The notes under the pieces were generated by a model. That model saw only the letters and a program-made list of their open reading frames with translations, had not been told where the DNA came from and searched no databases. A program made the translations under genes and the position numbers. A DNA stretch of 64,000 nt, from the NCBI GenBank assembly GCA_965153455.1, contig OZ234499.1, positions 17,294,271 to 17,358,270 on the forward strand, in the 5' to 3' direction. The stretch comes from Sphagnum compactum. Lineage: Eukaryota > Bryophyta > Sphagnopsida > Sphagnales. Below, one piece after another: positions 15,706-26,386 of the stretch; within the stretch, counting starts at the first letter, position 1; every line of letters begins with the position of its first letter.

Positions 15706-17917
15706 AAAATCCATGCAGCGGCTTCCAACCCATCTCTCTTTGATCTTCAAATTTTTGTGTACTAAAAAACACTTGCTTCCTAATATCCTTCTCCCTCCTC
15801 CTGCATTTTTACCCACCTCCACTATATGCAATAGCCCTTTGCAGAAAATGAAATAGTTTCAGAAAGTCAGCAAAAATTCTTGAGTCATATGGGGCTTTTA
15901 TAATTCTCGGGAGATATATAGGCTTTTTCAGGGGGTTTTTCTTTTTGGTTGCTGAAAGCGGTAGAGCAGGTTGGAGATGAAGGAGAGATGTGAGAAATGA
16001 AAACCCTAAATTTGTGGTGTGGAGACATTGAACTAGTATAGGTACCACTCTAGAAACTAGTGCAGAATTCTGGATAGGACAAGCTAAAGAGGGAGAGATA
16101 ATCAATCCTCATAAAAAATAGTCATGATGCTCTGCTTTCATTCTTTTGTACAGGATTACAAATCTGGACCCCTCTGGGCTGTGAAAGAGCTGTGGTTCCA
16201 GTGGACAATAACATGTATGCAAACAAAATACAACTCCCCACTCTGAGGGCTTTACCCAGCATAAAGCACATTGGCAGAATCTTTTGGTATTTTCACATTT
16301 TTCTTGTGGGAGGGAAAATTTTCATTTATTTTGCAGAGGGAAATTTTTTGAATGTGCCCTGCAAATGCCCTAAGAAATTTTTGCTATTGCTCTACAAATC
16401 GCAGATCCTCTCAGATGCACAAAACATAGCCAGACATTTTCTTATACCTCAGACCCACATTGTCATGTTTAGAGAGGAAATTAATGGGTTTCATCACATT
16501 GAGAGCAGATCATGATAGGAGGAGAGGAAAAGGATATTTCCTTCTTCCTTGAGATGAAAAAGTAGGGAAATCATTCATGAGCTGATTGATGTGTTGGGGT
16601 TAATGTTTCTACCATTTTTCTATCATGGTAGAATCTTCAACACATTCAATTGGAACAAAACATTATACACATGAGCACATGACATTTTCAAACATTTTAC
16701 CAAAAAGTTTAACAAAGATAGAAAGAAACCTGTCCACACCTATAGTAACAGGTTTAAATCATTCCTAGAGTGGCAAAAGTAACTAGTGTCCAACGACCTA
16801 CAACAAGCTTGATTGAATTTTGTTTCAATTACGTTTAAGGCAAAGTAATAAAAAAAGAACATTATGAGGAGCACTCACTACTATCATTGCAATGACTAGT
16901 AGTTGCTATTAAGTACTTTTATGGATGTTGTTCAACATTCGACCTTGAAAGAGGGGTAGATTGTTACCAAAATGATAAGGACTTCATCATACATTGTAAT
17001 AGACCTCTCAGGGTAACATTCTTCTTCCCATTTTGATATTATGTATTAGATCAGATAATAGCCATTGGGAGAAACTGGCCAAGTGGCAGGCAGCCACCAC
17101 AAGCAGGCTCTGACCAATTGCCATTACATGCTGTAATCAGCACTCAAGGGAGATTATGCCACATCATTAGCAACCACATCATTATCTCTCAATGGTGTTC
17201 TATATACCAGTCACATGCATTTGAAAGAGCCATTGATGCTAAGAAGCTTAAGGTGATGGGCAAACTCTCTCCTGAGTGACAATTCCAATTCATGGACAGC
17301 TCGGGCAAAAGCCTAAAAGAAGAGCTACAGAATGTCTAACCAGATTGAGTGTGGGCAGAAGCCTAAAAGAAGAGCTACAGAATGTCTAACCAGATTGAGT
17401 GTGGGCAGAACAATTCACAGAGTCTGTCAACTACACTTGAAAAACTTCATATATTTTGGAAAGAGTACCTATCAAAGCAAAGAAATTTCCTGGCCACAAT
17501 TGTTGGATGCATCAACGCTTAAGCCTATGCACTACCCCTGCAAATAAGCATACCATCAAAACTAGTGGCCAACCCAAGGCATACAAACCCACTTTCTGTT
17601 TCACCTCAATCACACTCAATAGCTGTGGTCATGATCTATGTTGCTGTAGCAGTTTACTTGGAACTATACCCAGAATAGATAAGTTTCAGAAACTGTCCTA
17701 TAAACAGTGCTAGCAAACAGGCTATCAACTCTGGACACACTTCATTATTTACATTAGAAAGCTGGAAATGATCTGTTACTGCAGAAGTACAACTATCTGC
17801 TTTCTAATTACCACTATTATTATGATTCCAATCCTGAGATGTCACATTTGAAATGACAAACTTCAGAGCCTTGGGTATGCACATCTGCAACTCACCAAGC
17901 ATTTGGTGACCAACCCA
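15706..17917. other. 3' flank and intergenic sequence
   Basis: The sequence after the epimerase stop includes its probable 3' untranslated region. A 50-bp near-perfect tandem duplication lies at about 17303-17402, where a unit starting GGGCAAAAGCCTAAAAGAAG is repeated directly. No coding family is recognised on either strand. Confidence 0.5.
17303..17410 (+). repeat. 50-bp tandem duplication
   Basis: Two adjacent copies of a 50-bp unit (GCCTAAAAGAAGAGCTACAG at 17311 and again at 17361) differ by about one base, indicating a recent local duplication. Confidence 0.85.
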
Positions 17918-18829
17918 TCACTCTGCTGCTTTGCCTTTCCTCCTACTTACACTCTCACCATCACTACAACCATCAGTTTCCATCAAATAGCACAGCATAT
18001 TGCTGATGTGGTCACCAAAAATGCTGTGAGCTTCCATCACTCGCAAATAGCTGAACCCCATTGAAAGCAGCTTCCGGACATTGCTGGAAACTGCTCCCTC
18101 TGCACCTCCTATCGATGTTGCTGGGATGCTGCCAGCACGGGCAATAGTTTGTCGACTGCCAGACTGTGCACCACTTGCAGTTCTGGGGTTCCTGGCTGCC
18201 ACATAACCTTCCCCAACTCAATGGTTAAACTTGCATGGACCAGAGGAGATACTTCTGGTAAGGACGGCAAAAAATGATAATAGAGGATGGACAAGGACAC
18301 AAGGTTTAAGTATATGCCTCAGTCTACTGCCTGTGACCTGCTCTAGAGCAAGAAACATGGAGCATGTGGGCTGAACTACTACATGTGTCTCCATCTCCCT
18401 CATCATTGAGTGACTAAAAAGACATTAAGTCTTACAGTAAAACAGTTAAACTCTCTTTGAGAAAGATGTCCACTTCACCGTCAAGGAGTTTAGTGCTTAC
18501 TGGTCCCAGAAGAAGAGGGCTCTGCACCTGCAGATGTGGATGTCTCTTCTTGCCAAGGAAGACGAAGACGAGAATTTTCTGCTGCTAGAAATTCAGCACG
18601 CGAAGTTTCCATCACCATGTGCTCAATCTCTTTCTCTGTCCGTTCCATGTCTGAGTAGAAGCGTCCCTCAGCAAGAAGTGCCTGAATATCCAGTCCATGG
18701 ATATCACATTACTCAATTCTCAATAATAAATCCTGCTAAAGCTAAGCACACCCACTTCACAGACATATCTCACCTTATCAATTTGTTGCTCCTGTTGTGC
18801 CTTAAGTGCAGCCTTCACCTGTTCAGTGT
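17918..18829 (-). CDS. UBA-like domain protein, 3' exons only (partial)
   Basis: Three minus-strand exons join in frame with GT-AG borders: 18829-18774, 18681-18501 and 18195-17918, ending in TGA. The first two encode a charged helical segment likely to form a coiled coil (EQVKAALKAQQEQQIDK, then ERTEKEIEHMVMETSRAEF and ENSRLRLPW). A Ser/Thr-rich linker follows, then a C-terminal UBA-like motif (NVRKLLSMGFSYLRVMEA, then a short helix with ending MLCYL). UBA domains bind ubiquitin, so a role in ubiquitin signalling is inferred; the exact family is not recognised. No stop or frameshift occurs in the three exons, but no 5' exon or start codon was found before the MutS2-like fragment 150 bp away. 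It may be a truncated gene, or its 5' exons may lie farther right across a long intron. Confidence 0.6.
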
Positions 18830-18981
18830 CTACATTGCGCTGTGCCCATCACCCATCCATCCCTTCATTCATTTAGTCACACAGCTCTGAGTCATCCAAA
18901 TTTGATTGCTGCAACCTTGTGGATGTGCACACTACCCATAAACCCAGCTTGGTTATAGCATAAAGAGTTAAGTCAATTCAG

Positions 18982-19269
18982 TCAAAGCAGCCTGAGATTC
19001 CAGCAGCAGAGCCTAAATATGAGGTTGCAGTACAGACTTCTAGGAATACTTTGGATTTGCGTGGTTGTCGAGTGGAGGAATCTTTACAGGAGTTGGACAG
19101 AGCAGTGGCAAGTCGAGCTCCCCAGTCAGTGCTTTTTGTTGTGCATGGCATGGGAACAGGTGCAGTGAAAGAGGCAGTGTGGAAAGTGCTGAAGAATCAT
19201 CCATATGTGGCCAAATTTGAGCAAGAGAGTATCATGAACCCAGGTTGTACAGTAGTGTATATTAAGTAG
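18982..19269 (+). pseudogene. MutS2-type Smr domain, isolated last exon
   Basis: An open exon of 96 codons follows an acceptor-like TCAATTCAG and ends in TAG. It encodes the C-terminal Smr domain of plant MutS2-like proteins. NTLDLRGCRVEESLQELD carries the LDxR motif, VLFVVHGMGTGAVKEAV carries HGxGxG, and the end CTVVYIK is typical. In the family the Smr domain is a nuclease module that follows a MutS ATPase and a coiled coil. None of those upstream parts was found on the plus strand of the preceding kilobases, where instead the UBA-like gene runs the other way. It is therefore an orphan 3' exon, probably a duplicated or captured fragment, although its own frame is undamaged. Confidence 0.75.
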
Positions 19270-21604
19270 AACATGAGCTTCATCAAGATGGTGCTGGAGA
19301 GCAATCTCCAACACTTCTAACAAGTAATTTAGCTATCCACATTAGTTTAGCCTATCTGAGTACAACTGGTTTCTGAACATATTCTGCAAACCAAGCAGAG
19401 CATCGCTGATTGTTATATCTTATGTGATGTGATCCTGATTTCCCTCAAAGTGGAGAGAAACTTCTCTGTCGAATGGGGTAACAACTTGTGTTCGGTTGTG
19501 CAGTTCTCAACTGGACTGCTTCCACAGATGCTTGTCCTGGTGTTGTTTCAAACCTCACTTGTGGCTATTGATTTTGAAGCTTTCCTTTTAGATGCTCAAT
19601 AAGCTGAGGCACCTATAAGTGCAACCACCATGACCAGTCATGATAAGGCTTCTGGTGCTTTTGTTCCCATTTTCTTCCTTATCTCAAATCCCTTTCCCAA
19701 TAGATTTAAGAGTTTTTGTTTGCAAATTGTGAAATGACTTTCTTCAGACAGTTTTCAATCTGGGTAGGTTGTGCATCCAATGGTCTCATTGAATACCTTG
19801 GTTGCAATTTCAGTGCAGTATGAGTCACAGTGGCTGAGATTCAGAAGGTCACAGTTTGAGAAGCACCCTCCATGAAGGAAGACAGTCTACTCTGCTGGGT
19901 GCTTGTTGGGCATGAATTGTTGGTATGCCTTTCTTCTTGATCCATCTGTTGGCATTCAAATTGTGGTGGGATAGGTGGTAGAGAAGATGGCAAACTTGAG
20001 AATAGGAGAAAGAATTGGGTGTAAATGTTGTGGATTCAAGAATTGTGTACCTGAAGTAATAGGAATGAAGGTTGTGTTGTAAGCAGGTTCTGCACCAGGC
20101 CTTTTAGTGATGCAAGTCTAGAAATAAGGTGAGTTGGGGCAAGGAGATTTGAAGAGATTCGGAAGTGGTCATGTCACAACAGGCAGGTATGGCTTGAATT
20201 TACTCTGTATTCTTTCTCCAAGAAATGTGATATAACAGTAATCAAACAGTACTAGGTTTTCTGTACTGCTGTCCAAAAGCTGCTAAGTCAACAGAAATAT
20301 TGGTGAAGGCTGGAAAAATAGGTTAGAAAAAAACAAAAAAACTCAAAACTCAAAAGCTCAAAGAGGGTCAAGAGGGAAGCTCTGAAGAGCTTGAAAGATG
20401 AGGAAAACAGATTGTTCCAAGACAAGTAAAGTAATAGCAAACATCAGGTTTGCAATCTCATCTTGTTTGTGATTGCAGCAAATTTCCTTCGTAAATTGGA
20501 TCAGCTTTTACCGCACCTCCTAAGGAGCACAGTACCGCACCTCATGTGGGTTCCTATGAAGGTAGGTAAGGAGGGAAGGCACTGGGTGGCTATTAGGTAG
20601 GTACATGTGGATGGTTAGTACATAACTAACCACCATGGTCAGCTGTGGGATAGTAACACAATGAAAAAGCATTTCTTATTCACACATGATCCATCCTACA
20701 TGGTGTGCTATTGGGTGCTGGTTCACTTTGGCCATCTATGATTACAATAGACTGAGCTCATTAGGTACTGAAAAGTAAGAGTCAGTGGTGAAGGTAAATA
20801 AACTAAAACACTTTCCAATCTCATCTTGATTGTAATTGTAAAAATTGTTTTTCAAATTGCAGCTACTTTAATTTAACAGGTCTCCTAATGCACACAGCAC
20901 CCATGTCATGTGAATTGAATCGTGTGCTGTGGATAAAAGATAGCCACAAAGCCCCAGATATGAATTAGCACTATATCTCTCATCATACATTATTACCTTA
21001 TGCCTTTGAATTGGAATTTGCTTATGGTCTCTTCACTTAAAATCTCGCCATAATCTTTGGGTGACCCATGGTCTTAAAGATAATATTTGGCATCTCAAAG
21101 AAAAACATTCAGATCTTTCCTACCACATTACAACTCTTGAATGACAACCAATTATATATAATATATCTATTTTCTCTAGAAAAGTATGTGAAATCAACCA
21201 AATAAAAGAAAATCTTCCAAATTTCCTCAAGCACATTCTACATCATACTATTAAATGTCATCTTTCTTTGGGTGGGTTGTTATACCTTGTTAGTTGTTGC
21301 ACATTACCATATTACCTAGGCTGGTTTGGTAGAAGATGCCTCATATAATGATAATTTTTTTGTCATTTACTTTTGGATGTAAAACAAAAATAAATTCTAC
21401 AATTAGGCACCATACCAAATAATGAAGCTAGTTTGCTTTCAAGAGTTTTTTTCAGATTTTCAGTATGCCAGGCTGGTACTTTTCAAAAAATTTAGCAAAT
21501 TCAAAAACATTTAATTAATGCCTAACCAGCCTAGGTACTACAGCAGTACAGTACTTACTGCACAATCGATTGTTGCAACGAACTTACCCCTTTGCCAGCT
21601 TTTA
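19270..21604. other. Intergenic, no gene recognised
   Basis: No protein family was recognised on either strand. Segments at about 20450-20565 and 20812-20925 are diverged direct copies of each other, sharing CAATCTCATCTTG and a CTCCTAA..CACAGCACC stretch. The first few hundred bases may be 3' untranslated sequence belonging to the Smr exon. Confidence 0.5.
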
Positions 21605-22320
21605 ACAGTAATTAGATTATTTGAGAAATGTTGAAGTTATCAAAACAAAAACAAAACTCAACAAATAAAATTTTGTGAAGGAGAACAAAGAATCTTTCAT
21701 TATATTCTGGAATATTCTAGTTTTTGACATAGAATCTTAAAAATAAAATAACCATTCAACATCGAAATGTTGCAGTTGCCCGGTAATACCTCACTTTGGA
21801 CACTTCAGCTAATACACCCATTCACACATAACTTGTACACATGATATAAGATACATTCACATAATTGTGTATGCATGGATCAACACATACATATATAAAA
21901 TTTGCACATACATGACCTCAACATGTGAATTCACGTATAATTTTGCATATGTAAGCTTCAAGTTTCAACACTAATCACATTATTTCAGAAATGTTGAAAT
22001 TTTGGAAATCTTTTTTTTTCAATAAACAAAAAACTTTTGTGAAGAAAAATTATAAAATCTCTTACAATAAAAATATTCTAGTCTTGGACATGGAATGTTA
22101 AAAATAAAATAATTCTTTGACATTGAAATGTTGAAGTTGCCATGTTAACACCTCACTCTGGACATTTCAGCTGGTACCCATTTGCACAGAACTTGTTTAC
22201 ATGATTAAAACACATTCACAGAATTGGGCATACATATGATCAACACCTATATATAAGTTTTGCATGTACATGATCTCAACACTTCAATTCACATATTTTT
22301 GTATGCAACATGTATGTACG
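21605..22320 (+). repeat. 363-bp tandem duplication
   Basis: Two diverged direct copies lie at 21609-21971 and 21972-22320. Landmarks repeat at a constant offset of 362-363 bp: TTTGAGAAATGTTGAA versus TTTCAGAAATGTTGAA, then AAAATAAAATAA, CCTCACT.TGGACA.TTCAGCT and GATCAACAC. The sequence is non-coding, and ATGATCAA-rich sequence continues to about 22440. It may be a fragment of a satellite or a local duplication. Confidence 0.8.
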
Positions 22321-22859
22321 TGATCAATACATTCACATACATGATTATGTACACACATGTATGATCAATACATAAAATATTCAAATGGATTTGTGTTACA
22401 TGATCAAAGTATTTAATTATTCACATATTTTGTACACTTGAGCATGATTAACAAATTACATTGACCACTAGAGGATTTGAGGGCTTGGAGGAGTAGTAGT
22501 TTTGAATTGCAAATTACCAAATTCTGCACTGTGATCTTAATGATTCAAGCTAGGTGATGAGGTGAAAAGAATGGAGAGAATGGATTATGGAGTTATATCA
22601 TCACACATAGATTACATAAATACATGGAATGAAATATGCTAATTAATATCATACCATGGCTAAAATTGATCATAACATGGCTGAAATTTGTCCTAGCATG
22701 GTTAATTATCATAGCTGATCATGGGTAATTATCATGGTTGCTAGCTAACCATATAATTAAAAAAAATTCCTTTGCCATGATCTCTTCAACCCACCGCACT
22801 AATTCAAGAGATAGGTAATTATCTAAAATAAGACAAAAGCGATGTCCAACCAGCACGGA

Positions 22860-23560
22860 TACCTTCACAGCCCATTAAAGAGTTTCCAAAGCGGGGAGTG
22901 CGGTGCAAATGTAAACATCATTTTCGTTTCGTCTTTCCAAAAGACGTAAGACGTTGTTAGTGTTCTGAGAGCTTAGTTTGTGGTTTGCATTGCTTTGGTT
23001 TTGCAGGATATTTTGTTTTCTGGGTTTTCATCGTGATCTTGATGATCTGCTGCTCTTTTTCTTCCCCTCATCGTCATCCTCTAATCGTCATCCGCCGCTG
23101 CAGCTCTGCCATTCGTGAGAGATTCAAATAGGTTAATTCGGGCAGTAACAAGCACCAGTTCGTCAGTCGTCCCCTGTTCCTCCTCCTCCTCTGCAGTAGC
23201 CCTGAGAACTGTTGTCGTGGTCCCCTGCTCCTAGTCCTCCTCCTCTAAAGCTTTGAGAATATGGTCTCAGATAGAGTAGCCTCATTCTCGCGTGGACCTT
23301 GCAACTGTTTTATGTTCTTCCCCTGTTCCTCCTCCTCCTCAGCTCTGAGAATGCTCTGAGATTCCAGTAGCCTAATTCGCGCACAGAGCTTCCAACTGTT
23401 TTATCCAGAGCAGTTCTTTTATCTTTCTTTCTTTCTAATTGGTAGTGTCGATCCGCGAGTGTAACCGATCGAGCCCGCGCGCGTGCTGCTCCCGCGACGT
23501 TGAATCACAGTGATTTTCGTTGAGTAGCTCTGCTTTCTTCAGCGAGTTGAATCGCGAATG
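22860..23560 (+). promoter_or_regulatory. GC-richer leader-like region with internal repeats
   Basis: This stretch is much richer in G+C than its surroundings. It has three diverged copies of a pyrimidine-rich unit (CCCCTGTTCCTCCTCCTCCT, then CTGAGAA) between about 23165 and 23405, ending in AACTGTTTTAT. A donor-like GTGAGT follows GTATCAGTG at about 23570. It resembles the promoter and 5' untranslated exon of a gene reading right, possibly the F-box frame or the coiled-coil pseudogene, but no joining can be proved. Confidence 0.35.
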
Positions 23561-23944
23561 GTATCAGTGGTGAGTATTTATATCGCCCATGCGCATGGAT
23601 TTGTTTCCCTTTCAGTACACTAGTGTTTTCTTTTCTTTTCTTGCATCTTGCATCTGATGTTTCGATCCATGTTCCGATCCATTCTGTATTAGTAGGCGAT
23701 GGATGGTTGTACTCGATCGACAACCAGGGGTGAGTTTTCTTACTTGATGCGTTGAGAAAGTTTAATCCTTCATGCGGCTTCATGTATGTCGCTCTTTATA
23801 TTGTGCATCATTCTATGGTTTTTCATACATGTATCTCATCGCTCTAACAAGTGTGTTGTTGTTGTTATTGCTGCTGCTTTGTATGATCCTCTTCCAAGTA
23901 TCTTCCCAAGTGATCATCATCTTATACAAACTGTTGTTAACTGT

Positions 23945-24745
23945 TGTTGTTGCTTGCAGAGCTGCTGGTTCTCCAATTTTTGTTCTGCATTGTGCTCGTG
24001 CAAGTGTCTTCCCAAGTGATCTACTGTTTGTTGGTTGCGTGGTTGGTTGGTTGGTTGCTTACAGAGGTTCTCCTGTTGTCGTTGTTCTGTATTATGCTCG
24101 TGCAAGTGTCTTCCCAAGTGATCTACTGTTGGTTGGTTGGTTGGTTGGTTGGTTGCTTACAGAGGTTCTCCTGTTGTCGTTGTTCTGTATTATGCTCGTG
24201 CAAGTGTCTTCCCAAGTGATCTACTGTTTGTTGGTTGCGTGGTTGGTTGGTTGGTTGCTTACAGAGGTTCTCCTGTTGTCGTTGTTCTGTATTATGCTCG
24301 TGCAAGATTTGTACGTGATCTACTGTTGCTTGTTTGCTTGCTTGCAGAGGTTCTCCTATTGTTGTTGTTCTGTATGATGTTCGTGTACATGTGTCATCCC
24401 AAGTTATGATGTGATCCATTGTTGCTTGCCTGCTTGCAAACATTCTCGTGTTGCTCTGAATGAAACTCGTGTGTTTATCGTCGCAATTGATGTTCTTCTG
24501 TTGCTTGCTGGGCTGGTTCTCCTATCGTTGTTTGTGTATGATGCTCGTGTATGTATCCTTCCTTGAGTGGCCTTCTGTTGCTTGCAGAGGTTCTCGACCT
24601 ATTGTTATTCTGTATGATGTTCGTACAATTGTCCCAAGTGGTCTACTGTTGCTTGCAGAGCTGGTTCTCCTATCCTTGTTTCTGTATGATGCTCCTGCAT
24701 GTATCTTCCCATGAAGTGATCTACTGTTGCTTGCAGAGGTTCTCC
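23945..24745 (+). repeat. Minisatellite with splice-acceptor-like motif in each unit
   Basis: About ten units share a TTGCTTGCAG/TTGCTTACAG motif, then AGGTTCTCCTGTTGTCGTTG, TCTGTAT.ATGCTCGTGCA and CCCAAGTGATCTACTG. The first four are about 100 bp long (CAG positions near 23959, 24063, 24161 and 24263) and three of them are nearly identical, with GGTT runs of variable length. Later units shorten to about 70-90 bp and diverge. Frames open across the array are products of repeat length, not likely proteins. Confidence 0.85.
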
Positions 24746-25032
24746 TCTTGGGCCTCAGCTATGTGTATGTGATATGATATGTAGTGATTTATGTGAGCTA
24801 TGTGTTTGTGGTATGATATGTAGTGATTTATGTATATGCTCATGGCAGCGCATCTTTTTTTGTCATTGTTGTCATGCCAGTAGAAGTGCACATGCGTTGT
24901 TATGTCAATGGATGCGCTGTAGGATCGAATGCTAGCCGATGAGTCATGGGACCTTCCGTTTTGTCATAGTCCAGCTTGCATTTCCTTGCATTGGATTCTT
25001 TGCATCGTGTAGGAGCATGCATTTTCTTGTCC

Positions 25033-25455
25033 TAGTTTGCAGCTGGTGTGGAGGATCAATATCCGAACTCCTGAAACAGGGAAAGGGCAAACTAGATATA
25101 GAGTTGTGCGAGCTTGAAGTAGCAGAGCAACTCCTTAATCTCAGATACCTGCCAATGCATCCCTCCAACATTGCCTCCAGCAGCAGGTAAATAGGTGATG
25201 ATCACTGCATGTACTCTCTCCAATCAATACAATATCCTGAATTTCCACAAGACGTTTTCACGTAGAATCGAGTTTCTAGTCTCACTGTGAACAGCATCTC
25301 TTTCTTATCGTGGGAGTGAGCAATTTGGGCAGTAGTCATGTGGTGGATGCTAATGGTTTCAATTTTTGAAACCCTAGAAGTCTTTCCTCAAGTGTTTCTT
25401 ATGTGGATGGATTTCAGGAGTTCGGATATTGGTCCTCCACACCAGCTGCAAACTA
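25033..25455. repeat. 44-bp inverted repeat flanking a 335-bp spacer
   Basis: The left arm (25033-25076) and right arm (25412-25455) are reverse complements with a single mismatch: TAGTTTGCAGCTGGTGTGG and CCGAACTCCTGAAA on the left, TTTCAGGAGTTCGG and its partner on the right. The right arm holds the likely 3' splice site (TTTCAG) and the sequence just before the start codon of the F-box frame. The left arm lies in a segment with its own open frame. Confidence 0.85.
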
Positions 25456-25868
25456 TGACTCGGAGACAAAGAACTGGTGTGTACACCTTCCGTAGGATAC
25501 GCTTTCCTGCTTCACAGCTCTCGGAGGACTGCATTGTAAGAATCATGAGCATGCTGTCGCTCAAAGATCTGAGCATATGTGCTTGTTTGAACAAGCGGTA
25601 CTTTAGAGTGTTCATGGACTCTCACTTCCAAATGTTATCACCAGTGTTAGAGACAATGGCAGCAAAGTCGCCAATTTTCTACCCCAACCGCATGGGCCGG
25701 CAGCCTAGGACCAGGCTGGGGTTGACATTCAACCTGGGTCTGAATGCATGGCAGCAAGCTCCCAATTTGTCATGGCTACCACCTCATGCCAAAGTGCCTC
25801 TGCGATCGTGTGCTGGTGTGATCCCGGGTAACGACACTGAGGACACAAGGATCGTGCTGGAAGGTTGA
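25455..25868 (+). CDS. F-box domain protein, short or truncated
   Basis: From ATG at 25455 the frame gives 138 aa. Residues roughly 18-60 match an F-box: FPASQLSEDCIVRIMSMLSL, KDLSICACLNKRYFRVF. The remainder (PRTRLGLTFNLGLNAW, SWLPPHAKVPLRSCAG) resembles the start of the region after the F-box in plant F-box/kelch proteins. F-box proteins recruit substrates to SCF ubiquitin ligases through Skp1. Typical relatives are 350-450 aa; this one stops before any substrate-binding repeat. An acceptor-like TTTCAG at 25412-25417 lies just upstream, so earlier untranslated exons are possible. It could be a truncated pseudogene or one exon of a longer gene. Confidence 0.55.
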   Translation: MTRRQRTGVYTFRRIRFPASQLSEDCIVRIMSMLSLKDLSICACLNKRYFRVFMDSHFQMLSPVLETMAAKSPIFYPNRMGRQPRTRLGLTFNLGLNAWQQAPNLSWLPPHAKVPLRSCAGVIPGNDTEDTRIVLEG

Positions 25869-26386
25869 TAGATTTGAGCTGCAGGAAGATTATAATTTCC
25901 TGGACACTGTTCTTCCCACATGGAAGATTTGCTTTGTTGCTTGTTTTTTATTATTACAGTAGTGGCCAGTTTGTTCTCTTTCAGGTTGACAATGCTTTTG
26001 ACATGTGGAGAGGAAGTTCATATTTCCTTATAGATTCTAGTGCATGGTAAAAGTGTAGATTGGAAATGTTGGCATTTCTAGGTACATTATTCTTTGAGGC
26101 GGTAAGAGGGAAATGGGAGCTAGAGCACAGACAGTAGACATGATTGAACTGCAGCTGGATGAATTAAGTTGTGTCTGCAGATACTTGAACCTTTTGTGCT
26201 TCTCAGCTTTGTTTGATTACTTTCCAGAGAAGTTTTGATGCGTGACTAGGCCAATTTTGACTTGGTTTACATTTCTCCGATTATGCTGTCCTTAGACGTC
26301 ATGCCTGGCCACCAACATCATAAGAAACAGCATGCTAACTTAGGAAGAAGGCAGCAGCAAGTGGAAGTATTGAAAGTGGGGACCCG

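Noticed and set aside
15809-16105. 98-codon minus-strand frame downstream of the epimerase
   Set aside because: No domain recognised; it lies in probable 3' untranslated or intergenic sequence.
23772-24377. A 201-codon open frame across the minisatellite
   Set aside because: It exists because the repeat units are about 98-104 bp with no stop in that frame; several frames on both strands are open for the same reason and the composition is a hydrophobic repeat artefact.
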